DNA of 48,917 nt from Thermomicrobiales bacterium (GCA_019637585.1 JAHBVL010000018.1:1-48917); one strand, 5' to 3'. Shown: positions 23,825 through 33,145, numbered from the stretch's first letter. Numbers and translations are program-made. The notes: generated by a model from the letters alone, not told the origin.

Positions 23825-25720
23825 CTAACGAGCAGTTGCCATCTGGGCGCGCTTTCGTTCCTTGCCGCGATCGTCTGCCGAGAGAAGACGCTTGCGCAGC
23901 CGGAAGGCTGAGGGGGTGACTTCGAGCAGCTCGTCGTCCGCCAGGAAGTCGAGCGCCTGTTCCAGGCTGAGCACGACGGGCGGGGTCAGCTTGACCGCGA
24001 TGTCGGAGGTGCTGGAGCGGATATTGGTCAGTTTTTTGGCCCGGCAGACGTTGACCACCAAGTCATCCATGCGCGGTTGCTGTCCGACGATCATCCCCAT
24101 GTAGACCTCGGTCTGCGGGTCGATGAAGGTGACACCCCGCTCCTGGGCGTTGGCGATACCATGGGCCAGCGCCACCCCTGTTTCGGATGCAACCAGCGCG
24201 CCGGTGCGATTCGACGCGATCGGGCCAAGCCAGGGCTCGAAGCCGATCAGGCGGGAGGCCATCACGCCATTGCCCCGGGTCGCTGTCAGGAACGCGTTGC
24301 GCAACCCGATCAGACCACGAGTGGGAATCGCGAACTCCAGCCGGACACTGCCGCGACCGTCGTTGACCATGTCCAGCATCCTCGCCCGGCGGCCGCCCAC
24401 CAGCTCGGACACGACGCCGACATACTCCTCGGTCGTATCGATCACCAGGTGCTCGACCGGTTCGTGAACCTCGCCGTCGACCGTGCGCGTGATCGCCTCC
24501 GGCCGGGAAACCTGGAACTCGTACCCTTCCCGGCGCATCGTTTCGATCAGAATCGAGAGGTGGAGCTCGCCACGTCCCGACACGGAAAAGACGTCTGGCT
24601 GGTCGGTCGTGTCCACGCGCAGCGACAGATTGGTTTCCAGCTCCCGGAAGAGTCGCTCACGCAACTGGCGGGAGGTGGAGAATTTGGCGTCCCGGCCGGC
24701 AAATGGCGATGTGTTGACCCCGAACGAGAGTTTGAGCGTCGGTTCCTCGATGTCGATCGCATCGAGGGCGTGCGGCGCGTTTGGGTCGGCCAGGGTGGCG
24801 CCGATCCGGGCATCGGCAAACCCGGCGATGGCCACGATATCGCCGGCGACGGCTTGCTCCACCTCCGTGCGCCGCAACCCATCGAAGGTGGAGAGCGAGG
24901 TCACGCGCTGGCGCGCTTCCTGCCTTTCCGGCCCTACCTGGATCATCAGATCTCCCAGCGAGACGACACCGCTATGGACGCGGCCGATGGCGATACGCCC
25001 CAGATGGTTGTCGTAGTCGAGCGATGCGATCAGCAGCCGGGCGGGAGCGGTGCGGTCGGTGACCGGCGCCGGGATGTGCTGCAGGATGGCGTCGAAAAGG
25101 GGCCGGAAATCGTCCTGCAGATCGTCCGGAGATGACCCGGCTCTACCATCTCTGGCGATGGCATAGAGAACGGGAAAATCGAGCTGATCGGCGTCGGTGG
25201 CCAGGTCGAGGAAGAGATCCTGGGTCATCAGCACGACATCGTCGGGTCGCGAGGATGGCCGGTCGACCTTGTTCACGATGACGATCGGTTTCAATCCGAT
25301 CGCCAGCGCACGCTGCAGAACCGTGCGGGTTTGGGGCATGGGTCCTTCCACGGCATCGACCAGGAGCAGGCAGCCATCGGCCATATTCAGCACGCGTTCG
25401 ACCTCGCCGCCGAAATCGGCGTGACCGGGTGTATCGATGATGTTGATCTTCACGCCGTTGTAGAAGACCGCCGTGTTCTTGGCCAGAATCGTGATGCCCC
25501 GTTCCCGTTCGAGATCGTTGCTGTCCATGATCAGGTCGCCGGCGGCGGTGGGGTCGCGGAAGACATTTGATTGCTTGAGCAGTCCGTCGACAAGGGTCGT
25601 TTTACCGTGATCGACGTGCGCGATGATCGCCACATTGCGAAGCGCATGGTCGGGTGAGGCATGTTCCGCAGCGAGATGCCCACCCCCTTCGAGCACGGGG
25701 GAGCCGGTGTTGTCTGTCAT
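23825..25720 (-). CDS. typA: Ribosome-associated GTPase TypA/BipA
   Basis: 631-aa translational GTPase of the EF-G-like family. G1 is AHVDHGKTT (34-42), G3 DTPGHADF (96-103) and G4 NKVDRP (150-155), followed by domain II, the EF-G-like domains III and V (GRGELHLSILIETMRREG) and the TypA-specific C-terminal domain with GLIGLRNAFLTATRG and the switch sequence MVGQQPRMDDLVVNVCRAKKLTN-like region. It acts on the 70S ribosome in stress and assembly. The frame is open to 26362, but homology begins at ATG 25720. Length is about 20 residues over the usual because of an N-terminal tail. It is divergent from manC and unrelated to the catabolic genes. Confidence 0.95.
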   Translation of the reverse strand: MTDNTGSPVLEGGGHLAAEHASPDHALRNVAIIAHVDHGKTTLVDGLLKQSNVFRDPTAAGDLIMDSNDLERERGITILAKNTAVFYNGVKINIIDTPGHADFGGEVERVLNMADGCLLLVDAVEGPMPQTRTVLQRALAIGLKPIVIVNKVDRPSSRPDDVVLMTQDLFLDLATDADQLDFPVLYAIARDGRAGSSPDDLQDDFRPLFDAILQHIPAPVTDRTAPARLLIASLDYDNHLGRIAIGRVHSGVVSLGDLMIQVGPERQEARQRVTSLSTFDGLRRTEVEQAVAGDIVAIAGFADARIGATLADPNAPHALDAIDIEEPTLKLSFGVNTSPFAGRDAKFSTSRQLRERLFRELETNLSLRVDTTDQPDVFSVSGRGELHLSILIETMRREGYEFQVSRPEAITRTVDGEVHEPVEHLVIDTTEEYVGVVSELVGGRRARMLDMVNDGRGSVRLEFAIPTRGLIGLRNAFLTATRGNGVMASRLIGFEPWLGPIASNRTGALVASETGVALAHGIANAQERGVTFIDPQTEVYMGMIVGQQPRMDDLVVNVCRAKKLTNIRSSTSDIAVKLTPPVVLSLEQALDFLADDELLEVTPSAFRLRKRLLSADDRGKERKRAQMATAR

Positions 25721-25972
25721 CGCGTCTATGGTCCTGGACGAGGTCGGGAATTCAGTGGTTGAGACCGGGAAACGCTCGTTCTGGAGAACGTTCGCCGGGC
25801 AATCGGTCAATTGTGCACGCCAGCGCCCGATTTTTCCATAAGAGGATCGCTGTGTTGCTTGATTCGGCAAACGGTTGCCGGTTCGTGTAGCCTTCGATGC
25901 GTGTCTCGACCGCATGAGCGGCAGAGGGCAGCGACAGGATCGCTTCTTTGCGTACGTACAGTGACTTTTTCG

Positions 25973-27073
25973 ATGAATGAGCAGGGGGATCGACGATTCT
26001 GGTCGGTCGTTCCGGCAGGCGGATCGGGTACGCGGCTCTGGCCGTTGAGTCGGGCAGGCCGTCCCAAATATCTCCTGCCGATCGCCGGTGAGCGATCGCT
26101 CCTTCAGCAGACGTGGGACCGCCTGCTCCCTCTTTCCTCGCCTGACCGGATATTGGTGGTCGCCGGCGCGGCGCACGCTGCCGCTATCGCCAGGCAGCTG
26201 CCCGACCTGCCCGAGGAGAACATCCTCATCGAACCGCAACCACGCGGCACCGGACCGGCGATCGGACTGGCGGCCGGAATCATTGCCTCCCGGGATCCTG
26301 CAGCCATCATGGGGAGCTTCGCCGCCGACCATGTCGTCACCGACACACGAGCCTTCACCCAAGCTGTGGAAACGGCGATCGCCGCGGCATCACAGGGTTG
26401 GCTGGTGACGATCGGTATTCAGCCGTCGCGACCGGAAACGGGGTATGGCTACATCGAGCGGACCGACGAGGTGCTCGAACTCGGTGCCGCCGTGCCAGGA
26501 GTCGCCTACCGGGCTGCGGGATTCAGGGAGAAACCGTCGTACGAAGCGGCCGTCGAGTTCATTCGCTCCGGTCGATACGACTGGAACGCCAGCATGTTCA
26601 TCTGGAGTGTCGAGACGTTTGCCACCGAGATGCGGCGATATCTGCCGGTTCACGCCAACCGGATCGCCAGGATCGTGTCGGCCTGGAACGAACCGGAGCG
26701 GGACGAAACGCTGGCCCGGGAATGGAATGCGATGAAACCGGTGACCATCGATGAGGGACTGATGGAACGAAGCGACCGTCTGGCGGTCGTGCCGGCCGAG
26801 ATGGGATGGTCGGATGTCGGGGACTGGCATGGTCTTGGCGCGCTGATTTCCGACCGGGAGGATGGCAACGCGTTTCGGGGCAATGTGCTCGCTCACGCGA
26901 CTCGCGACACCCTGGTCTGGTCGACCTCAGGGCGGCTCGTGGCGCTGGTGGGTGTGGGCGATCTGGCGGTCATCGATACACCCGACGCGCTCCTCGTGGT
27001 CAACAGACACCGGGCGCAGGAAGTGCGCTCCATCGTAGACAAGCTGGCGGGAGGGATGGATGACCTCATCTGA
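25973..27073 (+). CDS. manC: Mannose-1-phosphate guanylyltransferase
   Basis: 366-aa nucleotidyltransferase making GDP-mannose from mannose-1-P and GTP. The signature VPAGGSGTRLWPLSR with RPKYLLP (K32) is present, then FAADHVV, TGYGYIER, GFREKPSYE, NASMFIW and GWSDVGDWHGL. It lacks the C-terminal phosphomannose isomerase domain of bifunctional ManC/AlgA proteins; a separate manA is at 38349-39323. ATG 25973 was chosen from homology; the frame opens at 25811. A ribosome site is not obvious. It overlaps the next gene by 14 nt. Confidence 0.92.
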   Translation: MNEQGDRRFWSVVPAGGSGTRLWPLSRAGRPKYLLPIAGERSLLQQTWDRLLPLSSPDRILVVAGAAHAAAIARQLPDLPEENILIEPQPRGTGPAIGLAAGIIASRDPAAIMGSFAADHVVTDTRAFTQAVETAIAAASQGWLVTIGIQPSRPETGYGYIERTDEVLELGAAVPGVAYRAAGFREKPSYEAAVEFIRSGRYDWNASMFIWSVETFATEMRRYLPVHANRIARIVSAWNEPERDETLAREWNAMKPVTIDEGLMERSDRLAVVPAEMGWSDVGDWHGLGALISDREDGNAFRGNVLAHATRDTLVWSTSGRLVALVGVGDLAVIDTPDALLVVNRHRAQEVRSIVDKLAGGMDDLI

Positions 27074-29564
27074 TGGTGTTGTCGCCGGTTCAGGCGTCGG
27101 TCACATCCCGATCGGGCTGCCGGAGATCGAAGCCGCTCACCGGTTGCTCACTGGCAAAGCGGAGTTTCTGCCCGGCCGGACGACGCAATTCGCGCTCCGC
27201 ACACCACTGGTTCTCTCCGAACCGCTCACCCAGCAACTGGGATGCCGGGTCTGGTTGAAGCTGGAAAATCTGCAGCGCACCGGTTCGTACAAAGTGCGCG
27301 GTGCATTCAACAATGTGGCTCAGCTTCCTCCCGAACAGCGGGCGAAGGGTCTGGTGACCGCTTCGGCAGGCAACCATGCGCAGGGCGTGGCCGCCGCCGC
27401 GGCGGTGTTTGGCATCGCCGCGCAGACGTCGGTGTTCGTGCCGGTCGGCACGCCGAAAGTCAAGCAGGAAAACACCCGGGCTTTCGGCGTCGACGTGCGG
27501 GAAGTTGGCGACACCTTCGATCAGGCTCGCCAGGCGGCGTATCAGGAGGCTGAGAGGTCGGGGCGAGCTTTCATCGAACCATTCGACGCCTGGAACACGA
27601 TTGCCGGCCAGGGCACGGTTGGACTGGAAATCGCCGCTGACCTGCCGAGCTGCCGGGGCATCGTCGCGCCGATTGGAGGTGGCGGGCTCATCTCGGGTAT
27701 CGCGCTGGCCTTCAGGGATCTGCTGCCAGGAACCGAAGTGATCGGCGCCCAGGCGACCGGCGCCGCGGCCATGATCGCTTCGCTGGAATCGGGAGCGCCA
27801 ACCGATCTCGCCTTTCCGCCGACCACCCAGATTGCCGACGGCATCAAGGTGAGCCGGCCCGGCGATCGCCCCTTTGTCGTGGTGCAGTCGCTCATCGGCG
27901 CCGACCGGATCGTCGCCGTTCCCGATTTCGAAACCGTGGCCGCGGCGGCCGACCTGATGGTCTACGCCAAGGTCATTGCCGAAGGGGCCGGAGCGATCAG
28001 TCTGGCTGCATTGCGAGAAATCCAGATGGGGCGGTTCGCCCAGCATGCGCCATTTGCCGCAGACGACGATGTGGTGGTGATCGTCAGTGGGGGCAACATC
28101 GATCCGAGTTTCTCCTGGCGGATTCTCTATGAGCAGACGGTGCCCAACCTGATGACGGTTCGCGTGGCGATGCCAGACCGGCCCGGCGAATTGCTCAGGA
28201 TGCTGCTGCCGATCGCCAAGCAGAATGTGAACATCATCGACGTTGACGTCAATCGCCTCGATTCGAGACCACGAATCGGCGAACGCATCGTCGAGCTCTG
28301 CGTGGCCGTCGCCCATCAAGCGCAGGCTGATTCGCTGATAGCCTCGCTGAGCGATGCCGGATACCGGGTGCTCGTCAGCCGCTGGCAGGATCCGGCAGTC
28401 GACTCCAGGGGAAACACAACCCCCTCTGCCTATCTGGAAGCGCGCTCTACCCCCCAGGCGCCACCGGATTCCCCGCCTCAGTCGATACAGGAGCAGGTGT
28501 CGGCTCAGGGCGTGGACCTCCGGATCGAGAAGTTCGTGCTGACCGATCAGCGCGGCAAACCTCGATTCGCCAACACGTTTCTCCCCGGCGAGGAGATCTA
28601 CGTCGAGCTCGAGCTGCGAAATGCGGGCAGGAAGACGAGTCCATCTGGTCTGGCGACGGCGGTGTTCAGCCACATCGAAGCAGAAGGATCGGACAAGGAT
28701 GCCTTGAGCAGTCCCGACCTGCTGATTCTTCACCACGAGTTCCAGCCGAGGAGAGTCCCGTTTCGCTATGGTTCCTGGCCGGAAGGGCCGAAGTCTGGAA
28801 GGTTCGAACGCGGCTTTCGTTCGTTCTCGCAACAGGAACCCGGCCGGTACCGGGCCGTGGCGATGATCGATCCACTCGACAGGCTTGGTTTGCCATTGAC
28901 CTGGCGAGAAGCGGTTGTGGAGTATGCGATCGACTCCACCCTTCCCGATCCCACCGCGCACGATTTCGAGGATCCCCAGCAGGGGCCGGTTCTTGTGGTC
29001 AACAAGAAGTACCCGCTGCCGCGCGACTACACCCCCGCCGACCTTCGCGATCCGGCGGTGTTCACCAGGGTGATCGGTCCCCTGCGTGAACCCGCAGCCG
29101 TCGCGCTGGAAACGATGATGAGAAGGGCAGAAGAGGACGGCATCTCCCTCTGCCTCGTTTCTGGTTTCCGTTCGTGGGAACGGCAGCGGACGCTCTACGA
29201 AGAGGCCGTCGGCATCCGGGGGATCGAACGAGTCGAGCGCTTCATCGCCCGGCCAGGACATAGCGAGCATCAGGCGGGTCTGGCTGTCGATCTGGGAGTC
29301 AGAGACCGCCCCGAACTGGATACAGTGGCGGCATTCGCGGAATCCGCCGAGAGCGCATGGCTGAACCGCCACGCGCATGAGTTTGGTTTTCATCTGAGAT
29401 ACCCGAGCGCCAAGGAAGCGGTAACGGGTTTCTCCGGGGAGCCCTGGCACTACCGGTTTGTCGGGCGGCGCCTTGCCCTGATTCTCAAATCCCGCAACCT
29501 GACGCTCGAGGAGTACCTTGGCGTCGAGGGTGGCGACTACCGTTCCGATCCCGTTCAGGAGTGA
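27060..29564 (+). CDS. ilvA: Threonine ammonia-lyase-ACT-VanY-type D,D-carboxypeptidase fusion
   Basis: 834-aa uninterrupted frame joining enzymes normally encoded apart. Residues 1-360 are a PLP fold II threonine dehydratase: K78 (GSYKVRG), SAGNHAQGVA, the phosphate loop IGGGGL (about 205-210) and VSGGNID. Residues 365-445 are an ACT-like regulatory domain (MTVRVAMPDRPGELLRM). A Pro/Ser/Gln-rich linker (about 450-480) leads to a beta-rich domain (485-640) with LPGEEIYVELELRNAG. Residues 646-834 are a VanY/DacB-like zinc peptidase: SGFRSWERQ (701), H737 in HSEHQAGLAVD, D744, and GEPWHYRF with E794 and H797. All active-site residues of both enzymes look intact. No signal peptide or membrane segment precedes the peptidase. 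It is either a genuine fusion or an assembly/deletion join of two genes. Confidence 0.85.
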   Translation: MTSSDGVVAGSGVGHIPIGLPEIEAAHRLLTGKAEFLPGRTTQFALRTPLVLSEPLTQQLGCRVWLKLENLQRTGSYKVRGAFNNVAQLPPEQRAKGLVTASAGNHAQGVAAAAAVFGIAAQTSVFVPVGTPKVKQENTRAFGVDVREVGDTFDQARQAAYQEAERSGRAFIEPFDAWNTIAGQGTVGLEIAADLPSCRGIVAPIGGGGLISGIALAFRDLLPGTEVIGAQATGAAAMIASLESGAPTDLAFPPTTQIADGIKVSRPGDRPFVVVQSLIGADRIVAVPDFETVAAAADLMVYAKVIAEGAGAISLAALREIQMGRFAQHAPFAADDDVVVIVSGGNIDPSFSWRILYEQTVPNLMTVRVAMPDRPGELLRMLLPIAKQNVNIIDVDVNRLDSRPRIGERIVELCVAVAHQAQADSLIASLSDAGYRVLVSRWQDPAVDSRGNTTPSAYLEARSTPQAPPDSPPQSIQEQVSAQGVDLRIEKFVLTDQRGKPRFANTFLPGEEIYVELELRNAGRKTSPSGLATAVFSHIEAEGSDKDALSSPDLLILHHEFQPRRVPFRYGSWPEGPKSGRFERGFRSFSQQEPGRYRAVAMIDPLDRLGLPLTWREAVVEYAIDSTLPDPTAHDFEDPQQGPVLVVNKKYPLPRDYTPADLRDPAVFTRVIGPLREPAAVALETMMRRAEEDGISLCLVSGFRSWERQRTLYEEAVGIRGIERVERFIARPGHSEHQAGLAVDLGVRDRPELDTVAAFAESAESAWLNRHAHEFGFHLRYPSAKEAVTGFSGEPWHYRFVGRRLALILKSRNLTLEEYLGVEGGDYRSDPVQE

Positions 29565-29571
29565 AGCTGCG

Positions 29572-29772
29572 ATGAATACACCAGACGGACCGGACAATCC
29601 GGGAGCTGATGATCCCCTGGCCGAGCCATTCGCTCTGCGCGACGTCAGCGAGCGCCTGCCCAACGAGTCGTTGCGGTCGGAGTTGGAGACGATGTCCGAC
29701 GACGAGCGTGAAGCCTATCTCCGGCACCTGGAAGAGCTGTCAAAGCAATACCTGGGTCCGGGCGGACCGTAG
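29572..29772 (+). CDS. Small acidic hypothetical protein
   Basis: 66 aa, strongly acidic, with a proline/aspartate-rich N-terminus (TPDGPDNPGADDPLAEP) and a helical C-terminal half (ESLRSELETMSDDEREAYLRHLEELSKQYLG). AGGAG sits 10 nt upstream of ATG 29572 and the gene lies 7 nt after the fusion gene, so it is in the same transcript. I do not recognise a family. The helix might mediate a protein contact. The next gene converges 3 nt away. Confidence 0.6.
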   Translation: MNTPDGPDNPGADDPLAEPFALRDVSERLPNESLRSELETMSDDEREAYLRHLEELSKQYLGPGGP

Positions 29773-29775
29773 CGC

Positions 29776-30801
29776 TTACCCGACGACAACGCCCCAGACA
29801 GCGGCTTCCGCGACCAGACTCTCCCAGATCGGATCGGCCACCTCGATGCCGTCCCGCTCCCGGCGGGCGCGCTCAGCGATTTCCGGTTCTCCCGGCAGCA
29901 GCACCTCGCTGATTCCTTCCGCGGGCATGGCTGCGTGAACCGCGTCCACCTGGTCCTCGACCGCGCCGAGAAAGTCGGTCAATGGCCGCAGGCGCTCCGG
30001 GTCGATGGCGATGATCACCGGGCCATTGCCTCCCCCATGACCTGCCAGTTGCTCGGGTGTTTGTCCCGCCAGACCACGGCCCATCAACTGGGCGAAAAGA
30101 CTCATCCCCGACCCCTTATGCGCGCCAAACGCCATCAGTGCGCCGCCGTTGTAGAAATCGTTCGGGTCGTCTGAAGGCAGCCCGTCGGCATTCACCACGG
30201 CGCCAGGAGGGGCTGGCAGCCCTTTCGCTCTGGCCACCCGCAGTTTTCCTTCAGCGATGAACGCGGTGGCCACATCGAGCGTCACCGGCTCATGACCGTC
30301 CGCGCGCGGCACCGACCAGGCGAACGGGTTGGTTCCCATCACCCGGCTCCTGGCGCCGAAGGGAGCGACCGCCGCGCCGGCATTGGCCATTGCGATGCCG
30401 ACCATCTTCGCCGCAGCCACCTGCTCGACGTAGGGCGCCACGCGCCCGATGTGGTAGCACCGCTCGACCGTGGCCAGGCCGAGACCGAACTCGCGCGCCA
30501 GTCTGATCGCTTCGGTCGTGGCCAGGTGCATGGCCGGTTGACCCCATCCCCACCGGCCGTCGATGAGGATCGTCGCGCCAGACTCGTTGACGACCTCGGC
30601 CCGTGCGACCGGGTCGAGGGCTCCCGAACGAACCTGCGCCAGATAGGCGAGGATACGAATGACGCCATGCGAGTCATGACCGGTCAGGTTGGCATCGACC
30701 AGCGAAGCGCCAACGAACGCCGCCAGATCGGACGGTGTGCCGGACGCTTGCAGCATTTGTGTCATCAGTACGCGGAGTTGATCGGGGGTTCGTCGCGTCA
30801 T
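29776..30801 (-). CDS. Malate/L-lactate dehydrogenase family (Ldh2) oxidoreductase
   Basis: 341-aa NAD(P)-dependent 2-hydroxyacid dehydrogenase of the non-Rossmann Ldh2/YlbC/ComC family. Landmarks are TGHDSHGVIR (catalytic His), the NAD loop MANAGAAVAPFGARSRVMGTNPFAW, LDVATAF, and GAHKGSGMSLFAQLM. Members oxidise malate, sulfolactate, ureidoglycolate or 2,3-diketogulonate. The start ATG 30801 has GAGGA 5 nt upstream; the frame is open to 30846. It is divergent from the cupin gene. Confidence 0.9.
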   Translation of the reverse strand: MTRRTPDQLRVLMTQMLQASGTPSDLAAFVGASLVDANLTGHDSHGVIRILAYLAQVRSGALDPVARAEVVNESGATILIDGRWGWGQPAMHLATTEAIRLAREFGLGLATVERCYHIGRVAPYVEQVAAAKMVGIAMANAGAAVAPFGARSRVMGTNPFAWSVPRADGHEPVTLDVATAFIAEGKLRVARAKGLPAPPGAVVNADGLPSDDPNDFYNGGALMAFGAHKGSGMSLFAQLMGRGLAGQTPEQLAGHGGGNGPVIIAIDPERLRPLTDFLGAVEDQVDAVHAAMPAEGISEVLLPGEPEIAERARRERDGIEVADPIWESLVAEAAVWGVVVG

Positions 30802-30901
30802 CGCTTCCTCTGCTGATCGAATTTCGGATTCGGCGCTGCTTGGCACATTATCTGCGATATCGGCTCGTCACCTGAGTTCGATCCATCGAGGAGGTGGAAT
30901 C

Positions 30902-31261
30902 ATGAAGCTGCACCGGCCATCGGACATCGCACCGGTCCGGGATGAGTCACCGATTTTCATCGGCGATGTGACCCGGCAACCGATGGTGCCCGACGACAAC
31001 CCCGGTTTGCTCCGGGTGAATGTCGTCACTTTTCACGACGGGGCTCGCAACAAACTGCATCATCATGGAGCGGATCAGCTGCTTGTCGTCACCGGCGGTG
31101 AGGGTGTGGTGGCGACGGAGAGCGAGAGGCTGGAAGTGCATGCCGGCGACGTCATCCACATTCCTGCCGGCGAACGGCATTGGCATGGCGCGTTGCCGGG
31201 CAAGACCTTTGCACACATTTCGATTTTGACGCCGGGCGCAATGATGATCGACGAAGAGTAG
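30902..31261 (+). CDS. Cupin-domain protein
   Basis: 119-aa single-domain cupin. Motif 1 is HDGARNKLHHHGADQLLVVTGGEGVV with metal ligands in HHHGADQ, and motif 2 is GDVIHIPAGERHWHGA. Such proteins are small isomerases, dioxygenases or ligand sensors. GAGGAGGTGG precedes the ATG. It is a single-gene unit between a divergent dehydrogenase and a convergent amidase block, so its partner is unclear. Confidence 0.88.
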   Translation: MKLHRPSDIAPVRDESPIFIGDVTRQPMVPDDNPGLLRVNVVTFHDGARNKLHHHGADQLLVVTGGEGVVATESERLEVHAGDVIHIPAGERHWHGALPGKTFAHISILTPGAMMIDEE

Positions 31262-31266
31262 CTTCC

Positions 31267-31482
31267 CTACCCTTCGAAGCCGCGCACAACGCCCTGCAGA
31301 AGCTGCCCTGACTCCGCCATGACAAAGCGGAGCCCATCGATGTGATTGAGGACTTCCAGCAGGTCCTGTCCCTGGAAGTGCTCGACGGCGTCGGCGAGCT
31401 CGCCACATTCGCGGAGCGCACTGACCAGATTTTCGCGGGCCTGAGCGGCCCGTGGGGTCGATCGGCGGTTCAATTCGTCCAT
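31267..31482 (-). CDS. Small hypothetical protein downstream of amidase 1
   Basis: 71 aa, mostly helical by composition (AAQARENLVSALRECGELADAVEHF, then DLLEVLNHIDGLRFVMAESGQLLQG). ATG 31482 has AGGA 9 nt upstream and lies 4 nt after the amidase stop, so the two are co-transcribed. I recognise no family. Given its position it might be an amidase accessory, but that is inference. Confidence 0.55.
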   Translation of the reverse strand: MDELNRRSTPRAAQARENLVSALRECGELADAVEHFQGQDLLEVLNHIDGLRFVMAESGQLLQGVVRGFEG

Positions 31483-31486
31483 TTCG

Positions 31487-32875
31487 TCATTCCTGTACCG
31501 ATAGGTTGCCGGGGAACTGCGGGCCGAATCCGATCGCGTCTTCGATCCTGCGGCCGGCGGAGAGAAGTGCTTCGTCCTTGTTTGGGCGACCCGCGATCTG
31601 CAATCCGACGGGCAATCCGAGGTCGTCGAATCCGCACGGGATGGAGAGGGCCGGTTGGCCAGTCGCGTTGAAGGGCATCGTGAACCGGGTGTACGCCATG
31701 CCGACATGCTCTCTCGACCCGTCGTCATAGACAACGCGGACATCGTCAGCCGGCGCGGCTGTGCCAGGTGAGGCCGGCGTGATCATCGCGTCGAGCTCAT
31801 GCTCGTCGAACACGCGAGCACAGCTTCTGGCGATGATGCCGCGAGCCTGGTGCGCTTTGACATAGGCATAGGCGGGCACCAGCGTCGAGGACTCGATACG
31901 CAGTCGAAGCTCTTCCCCATAGCCATCCCACTGTTCCGCGAGATCGCCGATGTGGACACCCACCGTCTCGACGCGATTGATGATGAAACTTGCGGCGCGA
32001 GCCGCGCTGGCTTCGGCCCACGGCGTTTCGATGACCTCGATACCGGCCTGGCCAAGTGACTCGATTGCCAGCGCCATGGCGCTGGCGACTCCCGGCTGCA
32101 GACGGTCGAAGAAATGAGGACGAGGAATGCCGACCCGCAGTGGAGCGGAGCGAGGCGCCGGTTTCGATCGGCCCTCCCCCGTCTGCATGACGCGATACAT
32201 CAGCGTGGCATCGTCGACAGTCCGCGTCAGCGGGCCGACGGTGTCCAGCGACCAGGAGAGAGGAAACACGCCCCCGGTGCTCAGCGCCCCGAATGTCGGT
32301 TTGAATCCCACCACGCCACACATTGCCGCAGGAATGCGAATGCTGCCTCCGGTATCGGACCCCAGCCCGGCAAGTGACGAGCCGGCGACAATCGATGCAG
32401 CCGTGCCTCCCGACGATCCGCCCGGGATGCGGTCCGGGTTCCATGGATTGCGGGCCGGATCGCTGACGACTCCGGCGGCGAACTCCTGGGTGACTGTTTT
32501 TCCCAGAAGGATGGCGCCCGAATCCCGCAGCTGACGCACCACGACCGCGTCTTCGGTCGCGGCCGGCGCCTCCTGACGCGACCTGGAGCCACACCGCGTC
32601 GGCAGCCCGCGGACATCGAAGATGTCCTTGACGCCGACGGGAATGCCGTGCAATGGACCACGTGTTTCCCCCTTGACCAGATCGTTGTCGCACGAACGAG
32701 CCGCTTCCCCGGCCTGTTCCGCGTCGATCAGCACCCAGGCATGAACGGATGGCTCGGTCTCAGCGGCACGTTCGAGAACGGAATCAAGGAGCTCGACCGA
32801 CGACAATGCCCGCGATCGCAACAACGATGCCGCTTCCAGGATAGTCAATTGCCAGGGGTGGGAAGGACCGTTCAT
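31487..32875 (-). CDS. Amidase signature-family enzyme (1)
   Basis: 462-aa GatA/AtzE-type amidase. The Ser-cisSer-Lys triad is visible as K83 (GVKDIFD), S154/S155 in PGGSSGG, and nucleophile S178 in GSDTGGSIR. The C-terminus has the family FNATGQPALSIPCGFDDLGLPVGLQ. I chose ATG 32875, which overlaps the preceding TGA (TGATG) and has GGAGG just upstream, over GTG 32878. It is paralogous to the amidase at 33146-34531. It cleaves an amide or ester; specificity is not predictable. Confidence 0.9.
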   Translation of the reverse strand: MNGPSHPWQLTILEAASLLRSRALSSVELLDSVLERAAETEPSVHAWVLIDAEQAGEAARSCDNDLVKGETRGPLHGIPVGVKDIFDVRGLPTRCGSRSRQEAPAATEDAVVVRQLRDSGAILLGKTVTQEFAAGVVSDPARNPWNPDRIPGGSSGGTAASIVAGSSLAGLGSDTGGSIRIPAAMCGVVGFKPTFGALSTGGVFPLSWSLDTVGPLTRTVDDATLMYRVMQTGEGRSKPAPRSAPLRVGIPRPHFFDRLQPGVASAMALAIESLGQAGIEVIETPWAEASAARAASFIINRVETVGVHIGDLAEQWDGYGEELRLRIESSTLVPAYAYVKAHQARGIIARSCARVFDEHELDAMITPASPGTAAPADDVRVVYDDGSREHVGMAYTRFTMPFNATGQPALSIPCGFDDLGLPVGLQIAGRPNKDEALLSAGRRIEDAIGFGPQFPGNLSVQE

Positions 32876-33081
32876 CACACCTCCCAGGAGGGATCGAAGG
32901 ACATGCGAGGCGGCTCTGTGCCCAGACCGAGCGCTTCGATCTCTTCGAGAAACTCATTGATGATCTCGATCCGGGCGAGCGCTTCCGGGAACCTGTCAGG
33001 AGGGATCACATACTCGGCATCGACCGGCAAGCTTCCCGCCTCGGTATTCGAAACGTGGGGAATGATCCTGGATCCGCTCAT
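32875..33081 (-). CDS. Small protein between the two amidases
   Basis: 68 aa with the helical stretch PPDRFPEALARIEIINEFLEEI. It overlaps the amidase start by one base (TGATG), which implies stoichiometric coupled translation. Small helical partners such as GatC, AtzG or AtzH accompany several amidase-signature enzymes, so a structural subunit role is a reasonable guess, but I cannot show homology. GGGAAAG upstream of ATG 33081 is a weak ribosome site. Confidence 0.6.
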   Translation of the reverse strand: MSGSRIIPHVSNTEAGSLPVDAEYVIPPDRFPEALARIEIINEFLEEIEALGLGTEPPRMSFDPSWEV

Positions 33082-33145
33082 TGTTCACTTTCCCAGTGGT
33101 TTCTGATGTATGCGGTCATTGTCGCAGATGCACAACAGGTCGACG

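Noticed and set aside
27090-29663. 857-codon minus-strand frame opposite the fusion gene
   Set aside because: It has no recognisable motif and low-complexity composition, while the plus-strand protein shows two complete active sites.
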